This document shows, piece after piece, positions 35,516 through 44,565 of a DNA stretch of 64,000 nt. The position numbers and the translations under genes are program-made. The DNA is from UBA11612 sp963662375. Lineage in GTDB: Bacteria > Pseudomonadota > Alphaproteobacteria > Rhodospirillales > Rhodospirillaceae. The notes under the pieces were generated by a model. That model worked only from the letters and a program-made list of their open reading frames with translations, ran no database searches and had not been told where the DNA came from. The first letter of the stretch is position 1. Each line of letters begins with the position of its first letter. The DNA lies in assembly GCA_963662375.2 (NCBI GenBank), contig CAXXRP010000005.1, forward strand, positions 372,001 through 436,000, in the 5' to 3' direction.

Positions 35516-36697
35516 ATGGAAATTACTGTCGATCAAGCACTGCAGCAGGGTGTCGCCGCACATAAGGAGGGAAAGCTTCAGGAAGCTGAACGCCTTTATC
35601 GCGCTATTCTGCAATCCCAGCCACGACACCCCGATGCCAATCACACCCTAGGGGTTCTAGCAGTCTCTTTGAATAAGACTGAGTCGGCACTTCCACTATT
35701 TAAAACTTCTGTCGAAGTCAATCCTAACATAGAACAGTTTTGGATCAGTTACATTAATGCACTCATCATTGAAAACCAATTTGTAAATGCTAAGCAAGTT
35801 CTGGAACAGGGGAAAAAGACGGGATTGGCTGGAGAGAAAGTTGAAGCACTGAGCCATCAACTAATGTCGGCAACCAAAGAGCAAGCGCCGCCTCGTGCAG
35901 AATTAAACAGCCTTTTAGAGCACTACCAAAATGGGCGGTACGACGATGCCGAGAAGTCAGCAATATCCATTACTCAACAATTTCCACGCCATCAATTTGG
36001 CTGGAAAGTACTTGGAGAGGTGCTTAAGCATACAGGCAGGATATCTGAGGCATTAGTTGCCAGTCAAAAAGCAGTGGGGATTGATCCTAACGATGCCGAA
36101 GCCCATAGCAACTTGGGTAACACACTGAGAGAGCTCGGCAGATTAGAAGAGGCTGAAGCAAGCTATGGTAAAGCAATAGCGCTGAAACCAGACTATGCCG
36201 AAGCCCATAGCAACTTGGGTAACACGCTGCAAGAACTCGGCAGATTGGAAGAGGCTGAAGCAAGCTACAGAAACGCGATAGCACTGAAACCAGACTTTAC
36301 ACAAGCCCATTACAACTTGGGTAACGCGTTGCAAGACCTTGGTAGATTAGAAGAGGCTGCAGCAAGCCACAGAAAAGCAATAGAGCTAAAACCAGACTAT
36401 GGACTAGCATTGCTGCGTAGGGGCCAAAATTCATTTGATAAAGGAGAATTCTCAGCCGCGCTAAGAGACTTTGATTTGTGCAATACTGAAGATTCAAGAG
36501 CACGCGCTTTTACATCCCTATATGCGTTAGGACGCATTAAAGACATTTACAAAAGAATTGAGACGCAGTCTGAAGTAGATGATGGAAATATAGGAATTGC
36601 AGCATTTTCCTCATTTATCGCCGAAAGGGAAAAAAAAGATACCGCACATAATTTTTGTAAAAATCCGATAGACTTTATACTTTCTTCCAATATTTAA
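35516..36697 (+). CDS. TPR protein, N-terminal part of a gene split by an in-frame TAA
   Basis: The 393 residues hold TPR-like repeats from the start (GVAAHKEGKLQEAERLYRAI) and a well-kept block of three or four 34-residue units (about 175-310), each with the form AHSNLGNTLRELGRLEEAEA. The frame stops at TAA 36695-36697 after LSSNI but continues in the same register (SHLEYHNSFITEVIEELHN) into a 2OG-Fe(II) oxygenase domain. The whole would be a 580-residue TPR-oxygenase, a known fused type. The gene is clearly AT-rich against its neighbours, with AAA/AAT/ATT codons common, which suggests recent transfer. TPR units probably bind a protein or peptide partner. Confidence 0.75.
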   Translation: MEITVDQALQQGVAAHKEGKLQEAERLYRAILQSQPRHPDANHTLGVLAVSLNKTESALPLFKTSVEVNPNIEQFWISYINALIIENQFVNAKQVLEQGKKTGLAGEKVEALSHQLMSATKEQAPPRAELNSLLEHYQNGRYDDAEKSAISITQQFPRHQFGWKVLGEVLKHTGRISEALVASQKAVGIDPNDAEAHSNLGNTLRELGRLEEAEASYGKAIALKPDYAEAHSNLGNTLQELGRLEEAEASYRNAIALKPDFTQAHYNLGNALQDLGRLEEAAASHRKAIELKPDYGLALLRRGQNSFDKGEFSAALRDFDLCNTEDSRARAFTSLYALGRIKDIYKRIETQSEVDDGNIGIAAFSSFIAEREKKDTAHNFCKNPIDFILSSNI

Positions 36698-37258
36698 TCT
36701 CATCTCGAATATCATAATTCGTTTATTACAGAAGTGATTGAGGAACTGCATAATGTAAAAACTAGTTGGGAGCCCTTTAATAAAACTACTCGCAAAGGTT
36801 TTCAGTCTAGGATTAATTTATTTAAAAACCCTTCAGAAAAAATGAGTCATCTTAAGTCAATCATCATCGGTGAACTAGATTCATATTATTTAAAATTCAA
36901 AAATGAATCTTGCTCCTATATTCAAAAATGGCCTTCCGAAAAGAATCTATTGGGCTGGCACGTCATTTTGAAGCAGCAAGGACATCAAACTGCACATATT
37001 CATTCAGGCGGTTGGTTAAGTGGAGTTATTTATTTAAAGGTTGTTCCCTCCCTCGGAAAAGATGAAGGTGCAATAGAATTCAGTTTGAGTGGGAAGAACT
37101 ATTATGATGTCGACTTACCAAAAGTAATGTATCAACCAAAATTAGGAGATATAGTTTTGTTCCCTTCATCACTTCATCACAGGACCGTTCCTTTCACAAC
37201 AGATACGGATAGAATCACTGTTTCTTTTGACTTAATTCCAAAAGCAGCCAAACGCTAA
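36698..37258 (+). pseudogene. Putative 2OG-Fe(II) oxygenase domain, C-terminal part of the split TPR gene
   Basis: In the same frame as the TPR part and separated from it by one TAA. A GTG at 36734 could restart translation, but no clear ribosome site precedes it. The domain matches the short 2OG-FeII_Oxy_5 type: GWHVILKQQGHQTAHIHSGG with the first metal histidines, SGVIYL, then GDIVLFPSSLHHRTVPF with the distal histidine, and RITVSFDL. Such domains hydroxylate a substrate using 2-oxoglutarate and O2; the substrate is unknown. If the stop is real, the domain is lost from the main product or made as a separate chain. Confidence 0.7.
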
Positions 37259-37307
37259 GTTGCGGGACCTGCTAAAAAATTCATCCAAAGCAACCGAATC
37301 TCCAGGC

Positions 37308-37850
37308 TCACGTACCCCGCACCGTGACTCGCCACTCATGATCAAGTAGCCAGCGTTTACGCTCTAGGCCGCCGCCGTATCCCGTCAGCCGGCCGTTCGC
37401 GCCGATAACGCGGTGGCATGGTACGACGATGGCGATTGGGTTGGCGCCATTGGCGAGCCCGACCGCACGGCTCGCTGATAGCCGCCCAAGAGATTTAGCG
37501 AGCGCGCCGTAAGTCAAAGTGGTCCCAGCGGGAATGCGGCGCAGCGCCGTCCACACCGCGCGCTGAAAATCGGTTCCCGCAGTTGCCACGCGCAAGCCGA
37601 GAAGCGCCGCCATATCGCCTTCGAAATAGGCTCCGATAGCCTCGGTGATCGACCGCGGAGCGGCGCTGTCTTCCAGTTCAGGCGTTCCGTAATGTCGCTT
37701 GAGCAGGCGGTACATGCGGGGTGCTTGGTCCTCGAAATCGATAGCACGAACCATGCCACCGCTATCAGTGACAAGCATGATGACGCCTATGGGCGATGCA
37801 AGACGTTCAAGCCGCAATCGCATCGGCGCGGTCTGGTCAGTATTGGCCAT
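37308..37850 (-). CDS. ogt: Methylated-DNA-[protein]-cysteine S-methyltransferase
   Basis: A suicide repair protein that moves the alkyl group from O6-alkylguanine in DNA to its own cysteine. The 180 residues end in the complete Ogt C-terminal domain: the helix-turn-helix region AVWTALRRIPAGTTLTYGAL, arginine finger SASRAVG, and active site IVVPCHRVIG with Cys145. No AraC-type Ada domain is attached, so this is the Ogt rather than the Ada form. It is a single gene, convergent with the AT-rich TPR locus. Confidence 0.93.
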   Translation of the reverse strand: MANTDQTAPMRLRLERLASPIGVIMLVTDSGGMVRAIDFEDQAPRMYRLLKRHYGTPELEDSAAPRSITEAIGAYFEGDMAALLGLRVATAGTDFQRAVWTALRRIPAGTTLTYGALAKSLGRLSASRAVGLANGANPIAIVVPCHRVIGANGRLTGYGGGLERKRWLLDHEWRVTVRGT

Positions 37851-37917
37851 AATTTTTACGTGTTGAACGCACCCCAGGTGCTCATCATTTTTGCATTCGG
37901 TGCCGAGTTCCGGTGGT

Positions 37918-38886
37918 TCACATCACCGGTGTCAAAACGTCCTCTCCGGCAAAGTGCGCCCGCAAATTGAGCGCTACCATGTCGACCGCTGCGGCAAGGC
38001 CTTCATGAGTGGCGCCGGCCACGTGCGGCTGCAGCACGACGTTGGCCATGGTCAGCAGCGCTTCCGATACATTTAGCTCGTTCTCAAAAACGTCGAGGGC
38101 TGTGCCGCCGAGTGTGCCGCCCTTCAACGCGTCAACCAGTGCCGCTTCATCAACCACCGAGCCGCGCCCGACATTGACAAGTATGCCATTGGGGCCCAAC
38201 GCGCCGAGGACGTCCCGGTTAATAAGATGGTGCGTCGCCTCGCCCCCAGACGCTGCCGCTACAAGTACGTCCGCGTCCCGCGCCAATTCGAGAACGCTAG
38301 ATACATAACGGTACGGTACATCGCTTCGCGGCCGGCGGTTATGATAGGACACCGGCATGTCGAAGGCCTCGGCACGCTTGGCGATGGCTCGGCCGATGCT
38401 GCCTAAACCTAGAATACCCAGTCTGCGTCCGCTGAGACGATGCGTTAATTTCATGCGGCCCTTTCTTGCCCACAGGCCGGCGCGAACATAGCGGTCGCCG
38501 GCGGAGATGGCGCGCGCACCATCGAGCAAGAGGCCGAACGCATGTTCGGCTACGTCCACCGCATTTACCGCGCCGGCGTTGATGACGATAACGCCGCGTT
38601 CGTCGGCCGCTTCCAGGTCGACACTGTCATGGGCAACGCCAAGATTGGCGACGATTTCCACGTTCGGCAGCATACTGAGCAAAGCTCTGTCGACTAAAAC
38701 GCCGCCGCCGCTGAACGTGAAAAGCCCGCGGACGCGCGGACCAACACCCTCACAGAAGGCCTCGCTGTGAGCTTTTGGCGGCAGGTGATGAACCGTGAAT
38801 TCCGGTATAAGGGTGCGTTCTACAGCGCTCATGGGCTTCAACATGAGGATTTCGGCGGTTGCATCTGACTTCGCCGCGACGTTCAT
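37918..38886 (-). CDS. D-isomer-specific 2-hydroxyacid dehydrogenase
   Basis: An NAD(P)-dependent reductase of 2-oxo acids (glyoxylate/hydroxypyruvate type most likely). From the ATG at 38886 it has 322 residues, the family norm. Visible are the dinucleotide motif GILGLGSIGRAIAKRAEAF and the catalytic set: Arg in NVGRGSVVDEAAL, Glu in DVFENELNV and His in LQPHVAGAT. A frame open to 39414 would add 176 residues, partly antisense to the methyltransferase gene, with no family match; I rejected that start. Confidence 0.88.
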   Translation of the reverse strand: MNVAAKSDATAEILMLKPMSAVERTLIPEFTVHHLPPKAHSEAFCEGVGPRVRGLFTFSGGGVLVDRALLSMLPNVEIVANLGVAHDSVDLEAADERGVIVINAGAVNAVDVAEHAFGLLLDGARAISAGDRYVRAGLWARKGRMKLTHRLSGRRLGILGLGSIGRAIAKRAEAFDMPVSYHNRRPRSDVPYRYVSSVLELARDADVLVAAASGGEATHHLINRDVLGALGPNGILVNVGRGSVVDEAALVDALKGGTLGGTALDVFENELNVSEALLTMANVVLQPHVAGATHEGLAAAVDMVALNLRAHFAGEDVLTPVM

Positions 38887-39216
38887 TTTGTTTCCCAAAT
38901 ACCGTCCTCGTCCGGGATCGCTTATGATCTTACCGTGCGTACCATATGGCGAAGGAGTTTCAAGCACTTCATCTTTAGATTCCGTGATGGTTTTGTGCAA
39001 TACTGAAGGAGGTATCTCCAGCAGGCGCTTGCTGAAAACGCAGCGATAGACGATCGGTAAAGCGGCGATGACCCCCATACCTAAAGACAAATTTCGGTGC
39101 GGTGCAGTAGCTTGTAGGACGCCAACCCGCGTTTTTTTATAAAGTGAAAGTAGGCGACTCTTGTCGAGTCCGCGGTTTCCCGCCGACACAACGGCGTTTC
39201 CTATGGCGGAGCGAAC
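38887..39216. other. Divergent intergenic region
   Basis: A 330-base gap between the divergent dehydrogenase and methyltransferase genes. I see no gene in it. It must carry both promoters; no consensus hexamer pair with standard spacing stood out. Confidence 0.4.
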
Positions 39217-39939
39217 ATGATCGAAACAATGCAGACCTGGGATCCGCGCGGCGCGCCAACCTGCGATCCTAAAGATCTTTATAACGAACTCTTGCCGCTG
39301 AAGGAGTCCCTTCTCCTCGATCTCGGTTGCGGCAGCGGCGATATCGCCCGCGACATCGCGACGTCGGTGAAAAGCGCGACCGTCGTCGGCCTCGAAATCA
39401 ATTCTATTCAGCATGCCGAGAACCTTAAGGCGGAACCTTTACCTAATCTGGAATTTAAGCACGGCGGCGCGGAAAAGATTCCCGAGCCGGACGAGAGTTT
39501 CGATATTGTCATGATGATGAAGTCGCTTCATCACGTACCTATGAACCTCATGGACCAGGCGTTGCGCGAAGTCCGGCGGGTACTGCACCTGGAGGGTATC
39601 GCCTTCATCGTCGAGCCGGTTTTTGGCGGTGCCTTTAATGAAATCCTGCGCATTTTTCACGACGAAAAAGAAGTGCGCTTAGCAGCTTTCGACGCGTTGC
39701 GCGATACCATCTCTTCAGGGTCCATGACCTTGGTTGGGGAACGCTTTTTCTTTACGCCCGCGACTATTCCCGATTTCACCACTTTCGAGCAGCGTTACAT
39801 CGACGTCACTCACACCGAACACCGGTTGAATGCGGCGCAACGCTCCGAGGTGCGCCAGAAATTCGAACGGCACATGAAGTCCGGCGGGGCCGTCTTCAAT
39901 ATGCCCATGCGCCTCGATTTACTGAAGAAGGCGGACTGA
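39217..39939 (+). CDS. Class I SAM-dependent methyltransferase
   Basis: A 240-residue Rossmann-fold methyltransferase. Motif I is LLDLGCGSGDIARDIA (near residue 31), the acidic end of strand 2 is VVGLEINS, and the post-II region reads FDIVMMMKSLHHVPM, the pattern of small-molecule methyltransferases of the ubiE/Methyltransf_11 type. The substrate is unknown. The next gene starts 12 bases on, so they may be co-transcribed. Confidence 0.8.
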   Translation: MIETMQTWDPRGAPTCDPKDLYNELLPLKESLLLDLGCGSGDIARDIATSVKSATVVGLEINSIQHAENLKAEPLPNLEFKHGGAEKIPEPDESFDIVMMMKSLHHVPMNLMDQALREVRRVLHLEGIAFIVEPVFGGAFNEILRIFHDEKEVRLAAFDALRDTISSGSMTLVGERFFFTPATIPDFTTFEQRYIDVTHTEHRLNAAQRSEVRQKFERHMKSGGAVFNMPMRLDLLKKAD

Positions 39940-39950
39940 GCGCGGCGAGC

Positions 39951-40298
39951 ATGGCGATTACACTTTACGGCATCAAGAACTGCGACACGGTGAAGAAGGC
40001 GCGCACGTGGCTTGATGCACACGGCGTTGATTACATTTTTCACGACTATAAAACCCAGGGTATCGACGGCGCGCGCCTCAAGGGGTGGTGCGACGAACTA
40101 GGCTGGGAGGTTCTGCTCAACAGGGCCGGCACCACATTCCGAAAACTGCCTGAGACGGACAAGCAGGAACTCAACACCTCCAAGGCCATCTGTTTGATGA
40201 TCACGCAGTCCTCGATGATCAAACGGCCGGTCATAGATTTTGGTAAGCGTCGCCTCGTCGGTTTCAAGCCCGACCTCTATGCCGGGGCGTTCCTTTAG
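39951..40298 (+). CDS. ArsC/Spx-family (YffB-like) protein
   Basis: A 115-residue thioredoxin-fold protein of the ArsC/Spx family. The single N-terminal active-site cysteine is in GIKNCDTVKKARTWL, with a second conserved block LLNRAGTTFRKLP and a late KRPVIDFGKRRLVGFKP stretch. This pattern fits the YffB/Spx-like branch, some members of which are thought to reduce or bind glutathione conjugates, rather than true arsenate reductase. The role here is undetermined. Confidence 0.82.
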   Translation: MAITLYGIKNCDTVKKARTWLDAHGVDYIFHDYKTQGIDGARLKGWCDELGWEVLLNRAGTTFRKLPETDKQELNTSKAICLMITQSSMIKRPVIDFGKRRLVGFKPDLYAGAFL

Positions 40299-40382
40299 AC
40301 GAATCTTGGCGTCATGACGCCTTAATCGGCCATACAGGTGCGGCTTGAATTTTGTTCCGGAAATAATAGCCCCGAGATTTCA

Positions 40383-40723
40383 ATGACGCTCTGTCAACCC
40401 AATAAGCCCGGTGTTCTCCAGGCAATCGCCACGCGTCCGCTTGGCGCGCGCCGATGGATCTGCACGACCGCATTTATGTGGACGCGGCCTCCGGCCTATC
40501 GGGAGATGCGCACCGCAAACCCGGCCGCGCCCAGGTAACGATTGTATCGGCTGAGAAGTGGGCGGATGCGTGCGTTGCTCTCGGCGCCGATGCGTGTGCC
40601 GGCGTGCGCTGCCGCATCGTGCAAAGCGGGCCGGTCGAAGTCGGGGATGCGGTGACGTGGCTGACCGACGAAGAACGCGATGAGGGCGGGGCTTCGCCGG
40701 CGGCAACTGAACCGCAGCTTTGA
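40383..40723 (+). pseudogene. MOSC-domain protein remnant
   Basis: A first frame (VLQAIATRPLGAR) passes by a one-base shift at about 40452 into MDLHDRIYVDAASGLSGDAH and KPGRAQVTIVSAEKW, the opening of small MOSC proteins. After ALGAD (about 40605) the protein jumps to CRIVQSGPVEVGDAVTWL, the normal C-terminal strand; the middle of the domain, with its conserved cysteine, is missing. The remnant has about 110 of the expected 160 or so residues. Intact MOSC proteins handle sulfur for molybdenum cofactor or N-hydroxylated substrates. Confidence 0.65.
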
Positions 40724-40840
40724 CCAACATTACCGACATTAAAAATCTCTGTCGCACTCCAATCTCCAGACCCGGCAGGCTGAAAAACCAGCCGCCGGGA
40801 AGGGTGAGATGTCCGCTTCTGATCTACGGGTGATTGGTGG

Positions 40841-40936
40841 TTAGAAGCCGCCAAGAGAGATAATCGCCGTGAAAGAGAGCATCGCGGCGCTGCTGAACGT
40901 TAGGGTGTTCCTGAGGATGTCAGTAAAACGTACCAT
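40841..40936 (-). CDS. 31-residue hydrophobic small protein
   Basis: An ATG at 40936 preceded by ACGGAGACTTACA, with GGAG well spaced, opens 31 codons: MVRFTDILRNTLTF, then SSAAMLSFTAIISLGGF and TAA. A short polar head with one hydrophobic segment could be a membrane microprotein or a bare signal sequence. It lies alone between the MOSC remnant and the DUF2794 gene. I do not recognise it with certainty. Confidence 0.45.
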   Translation of the reverse strand: MVRFTDILRNTLTFSSAAMLSFTAIISLGGF

Positions 40937-41125
40937 TGTAAGTCTCCGTTTAGAGATGGGTTGGCTCCCATTGCCTGCAATATTATTACAATACTGAATC
41001 GCTGCAACGCACAATCATGTATAGCTGACTTGTGCTCAACGCATATCCAAGATCGATATAATTAGTTGATATTTAATGTTTTTATTAAGGGGTAAACAGC
41101 AGCGCTGACCTGGGATGCAGCAGGC

Positions 41126-41479
41126 CTAGCCTGTCACCAGCTTCATGGGCTGGTCAAACACGTCCAGCACATCCTCGAGGTTATGCCCTTGGGAAAGCCG
41201 GCGCTGCTGGCTGGTGACCACATAGTGGCCCAGCTTTGTCGTCTGATTACGCCCCTTACGGGTGGCGAGTTTTGAGATGACAAATAGCGGGTTTTCCTGC
41301 GAACGGCGGAAAATCATGAAACTTGCCGTATCCAAGCTCGAGTTTATGGCGTAATCCCGCCACTCGCCGCGGCTGACGCGGGCGGCGTAAAGACCCAAGA
41401 GGCGATTTAACTCGGCACGTGTAAAGTGAAGATATGGGGGCTTGCGCCGGTAGTCCGTTATACGAACGACCGAAGACAT
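41126..41479 (-). CDS. DUF2794 family protein
   Basis: A 117-residue cytosolic protein with the features I associate with alphaproteobacterial DUF2794: VVRITDYRRKPPYLHFTRAELNRLL in outline, an LLGLYAARVSRGEWRDYAI block, then ASFMIFRRSQENPLFVISK. No catalytic motif is visible and the function is not known. The gene stands alone; the 189 bases on one side and 220 on the other show no further gene. Confidence 0.8.
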   Translation of the reverse strand: MSSVVRITDYRRKPPYLHFTRAELNRLLGLYAARVSRGEWRDYAINSSLDTASFMIFRRSQENPLFVISKLATRKGRNQTTKLGHYVVTSQQRRLSQGHNLEDVLDVFDQPMKLVTG

Positions 41480-41700
41480 GGCCCTTAGCCTTAAACCGAG
41501 ACACTGCGTGACATGGAAATATCTTTTCAGACTGCCTGGCGCTGTGCAAGGGCTATGGCGGGACGGGTGCGGTCCAAAGCCGCCCTAGGGAATCATCCGG
41601 AAAAGTCAAAGCTGGGCCTTGAAAACTCAAGCACAAACAAGGCGGTAAATACCCTTGGCGAGCTAAGTTAAACTCGCGATGCGCTAATACCCTGACGACC

Positions 41701-41976
41701 CTAGCTCTTGGTTTTTTTGGTCGTGATTGGGCCGGTCGAAGCCATTGGTATCTGCCAAGGTCCCATAGTAATAGCGGCTAACAGATTCCATACCATCCCC
41801 CGGCGCGTGGTTGGCGCAGACCGCACCGCCGCGGCATTGTCATGGTGAGAGCACTGGAACCCGAAGGCCTGAGCGTAAATAGAGTCCGGATTGCCGCTGC
41901 AGCCGGCCAGAGCCGTGCTCAGGACCAATGACCCGGCAACTAGTGCTATGCCCGCCGTGAGCCGGGAAAACCCCAT
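41701..41976 (-). CDS. Possible small lipoprotein
   Basis: From an ATG at 41976 the product has 91 residues, beginning GFSRLTAGIALVAGSLVLST with a lipobox LAGC, so a lipid-anchored envelope protein is likely. The mature part (CSGNPDSIYAQAFGFQCSHH and on) has a low-complexity TTKKTKS end and no domain I know. A longer frame to 42072 exists but does not begin with a signal peptide. The ribosome site is weak, so the call is uncertain. Confidence 0.4.
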   Translation of the reverse strand: MGFSRLTAGIALVAGSLVLSTALAGCSGNPDSIYAQAFGFQCSHHDNAAAVRSAPTTRRGMVWNLLAAITMGPWQIPMASTGPITTKKTKS

Positions 41977-42229
41977 GGAGAACAGCGCCAAACAGAGCCC
42001 GTCCAAAAGGGACTTTGGGCACCGAGCTGACGCTCCGATAAGAAGTGTTAAGATTTGTTGAATCAGGCCCAAAATACATCTTTAGACGGGGTCCAAGCAG
42101 CGGCCGGGAGCTCCCGCGCTGCAATTGCGTTAAACTGCCCAAGTCATTATGTTCGGGCGCGTTTTCCGCCTGCCCGTGAACAGAGCTGGGCGAAAAAGGG
42201 CCGGCAGCCCGAGCGAAAGGAATTTCCCG

Positions 42230-43054
42230 TTGAGTAAGCCAAAGGACGCCAATTTACCGACGTCCCCCGCTGATGCATCCAAAGAGTCGGACCGCAAGAA
42301 AAAGAAAGAAGATGAGGACAAGGCGTTCGACAGCTTTCTTTCTGAGGTCGAATCCGACCTGCGCGACGAGGCCATCAGTAAACTTTGGAAGAAGTACAGC
42401 GCCCATATCGTCGGGTCGGCTGCCGCGCTGGTGGCTGCCGTGTTCGGCTATCAAATGTATGCAGGACACATCACCGAGCGGCGCGAACAAATGGCGATGA
42501 CTTATGCCGAGGCGACCGACGCCGCCGACGTCGGCAATATGGACGAAGCTCTGGCTAGGCTGAGTGAAATCGGCGACGTGTCGGGTGAAGGGTATAGTGC
42601 GGTGGCGCGGTTGGCCGAGGCGTCATTGCTTATAGAGAAGGGCGATACCGAGGGTGCCCTCGCGGTTTATGCGGCACTAGCATCGGACTCAGGCGCCGAT
42701 CCCGTGTTTCGTGATCTCGCCGTCATCTTGAAGACGATGCACAGCATGGATGCCGCCGATCCCAAAGTTCTCGAACCCGAACTCGCGCCGCTCGCCGGAC
42801 CCGGCCAGCCGTTCCGTCATTCGGCGCTTGAACTGGCGGCGCTATTGGCGGCCAAGCAGGGTGAAAGAGACCGCGCGCAACAGTATCTTGCTGAGATCCT
42901 TGGCGATCCGGCCGCGCCGCAGGGCATCCGCGCCCGCGCCCGGGATTTGTCCGACCTTTACACCCATGCCGAGGGCATTCCGTCTCTGCCCAGCGTGACT
43001 CCCGACGCCGCGCCGACGAGCGCAATCGAAGAACCGCCTGCGGCGCCGTCATGA
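42230..43054 (+). CDS. YfgM-like tetratricopeptide membrane protein
   Basis: An inner-membrane protein with a cytosolic charged N-terminus, one membrane helix (IVGSAAALVAAVFGYQMYA, residues about 65-85) and a periplasmic TPR-like domain ending in a proline-rich tail. By position, directly before bamB and der, it matches the YfgM/DUF2133 protein that associates with the SecYEG translocon. The TTG at 42230 is chosen because AAAGGAA stands eight bases before it; an upstream ATG at 42149 would add 27 residues. Its stop overlaps the bamB start (ATGA). Confidence 0.82.
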   Translation: MSKPKDANLPTSPADASKESDRKKKKEDEDKAFDSFLSEVESDLRDEAISKLWKKYSAHIVGSAAALVAAVFGYQMYAGHITERREQMAMTYAEATDAADVGNMDEALARLSEIGDVSGEGYSAVARLAEASLLIEKGDTEGALAVYAALASDSGADPVFRDLAVILKTMHSMDAADPKVLEPELAPLAGPGQPFRHSALELAALLAAKQGERDRAQQYLAEILGDPAAPQGIRARARDLSDLYTHAEGIPSLPSVTPDAAPTSAIEEPPAAPS

Positions 43055-44514
43055 GCTTAGCGTCCGAGAAAATACCAGGGAAATTGCCAGTGCAAATGTC
43101 AGCGAAAACCAACACGTCCGCTGCCATGATCTACGTTGCGCGCGTTATTCTGGCGCCTGTTCTTGCCGCTGCGGTGCTTTCGGGGTGCGATACTCTCGAC
43201 AGTGTTTTCGGAAGCAACGAGGACGATGTAATTTTGCCGGGCACGCGCATTTCCATTCTCGCTCTTGAGCGTGAATTGCGGCCCAACATCGAAACCGTCA
43301 ACACGCGCATTATCTTGCCGCAGCCGGAAGACACAGCCGTGTGGCCTGGTGCCGGTGGGTTTTCTCATCATGCCATGCACCATTTGGTTATCGGCGATGC
43401 GCCCCAGCGTGTCTGGTCGTCGAACATCGGCGCTGGCTCGGACCTGCGGAACCGTGTGTTTGCAGAACCCGTGGTCGGTGACGGGACCATCTACACTATG
43501 GACGCCGACGGCGTTATCTCCGCCTTCGACGCCGGTACAGGCCGCCGCGGCTGGCGTCGCGACACCATCCCCGACCGTGAGAAGTCTGGATTTATCGGCG
43601 GCATCAAGAACATCGGCGGATTCTTCGGCCACGCCCCGGCGTTCCTCGGCGGTGCGCTCGCCTTGGCGCAAGGTCGCTTGTTCGCCACCACCGGCGCGGC
43701 CGAGGTGCTCGCCTTTGACGCCGCTTCCGGCGCCGAGGTTTGGCGGTCCCGGGTGGAAGCGCCCGTGCGCGCCGCGCCCGTGGTGAACGGCGGCCGCGTG
43801 TTCGTCATCACCGTCGAAAATCAAGTCGTGACTCTGGCGGCTGACGATGGCCGCCAGCTCTGGACCTACTCGGGCACCTCCACGCCCACCATTCTTCTCG
43901 GCGGCACCGCTCCAGCGGTGGACGGCGGCGTGGCCGTGGTCGCGTTTACCAGCGGCGAACTTATCGCCCTGCGCACCGATACCGGCGCTGTGCTGTGGAA
44001 CGAGAGTGTGGTCACCGTGCGCCGCACGGAAGCGGCCGCCAGCTTGCCGGACATCGCCGCCCGTCCGGTCATCGATAGCGGCCGCGTGTTCGCGGTGGGA
44101 CAGTCGGGCCTGCTTGTGGCTATCGATTTGCGCACCGGACGCCGTGCGTGGGAATCTCCCGTGCCCGGCATTTACCAGCCGTGGGTGGCGGGTGATTTCC
44201 TCTACGCCGTTACCATCGACAGCGAAGTGGTGTGTATCGATGCCCGCTCGGGCCGCATCCTGTGGGTAACCCAGCTGCCCCGCTTCGAGGACGAGGACGA
44301 CGAGGACGACCGCATTATTTGGGCGGGGCCTGCCTTGGCTTCGGACCGCCTCATTCTTTTGGGCTCCGACGGCCGCGCACTGTCTCTGTCGCCCTACACG
44401 GGCGCCGTGCTAGGTCAGATCGATCTGCGCGACGGCACCACCCTTGCGCCGGTTTTCGCCAACGCAACCATGTTCGTGCTGGACGACGACGGCGACCTCA
44501 CCGCTTACCGCTAA
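43051..44514 (+). CDS. bamB: Outer membrane assembly lipoprotein BamB
   Basis: The BamB subunit of the BAM complex, which inserts beta-barrel proteins such as the TonB receptors of this window. The 487 residues include a late signal peptide with lipobox LSGC (Cys46 from the first ATG; an ATG at 43096 would put it at residue 31). An eight-bladed propeller follows, with repeated PQQ-type strands such as GTIYTMDADGVISAFDAGTG and GRVFAVGQSGLLVAID. The acidic run DEDDEDD near residue 415 is unusual. It overlaps the yfgM-like gene by four bases and is followed by der. Confidence 0.92.
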   Translation: MSLASEKIPGKLPVQMSAKTNTSAAMIYVARVILAPVLAAAVLSGCDTLDSVFGSNEDDVILPGTRISILALERELRPNIETVNTRIILPQPEDTAVWPGAGGFSHHAMHHLVIGDAPQRVWSSNIGAGSDLRNRVFAEPVVGDGTIYTMDADGVISAFDAGTGRRGWRRDTIPDREKSGFIGGIKNIGGFFGHAPAFLGGALALAQGRLFATTGAAEVLAFDAASGAEVWRSRVEAPVRAAPVVNGGRVFVITVENQVVTLAADDGRQLWTYSGTSTPTILLGGTAPAVDGGVAVVAFTSGELIALRTDTGAVLWNESVVTVRRTEAAASLPDIAARPVIDSGRVFAVGQSGLLVAIDLRTGRRAWESPVPGIYQPWVAGDFLYAVTIDSEVVCIDARSGRILWVTQLPRFEDEDDEDDRIIWAGPALASDRLILLGSDGRALSLSPYTGAVLGQIDLRDGTTLAPVFANATMFVLDDDGDLTAYR

Positions 44515-44565
44515 CCCCTGCGCCCACCTAATGTCTCTGGCACGTCTACCAGCATCCACGGTCTC

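Noticed and set aside
37918..39414. 498-codon minus-strand frame as the full hydroxyacid dehydrogenase
   Set aside because: The first 176 codons are partly antisense to the methyltransferase and have no family resemblance; the ATG at 38886 gives a normal-length enzyme.
40308..40321. 14-base palindrome GGCGTCATGACGCC after the ArsC-like gene
   Set aside because: It has no loop and no T run, so it is a poor intrinsic terminator; a single occurrence gives no support for an operator.
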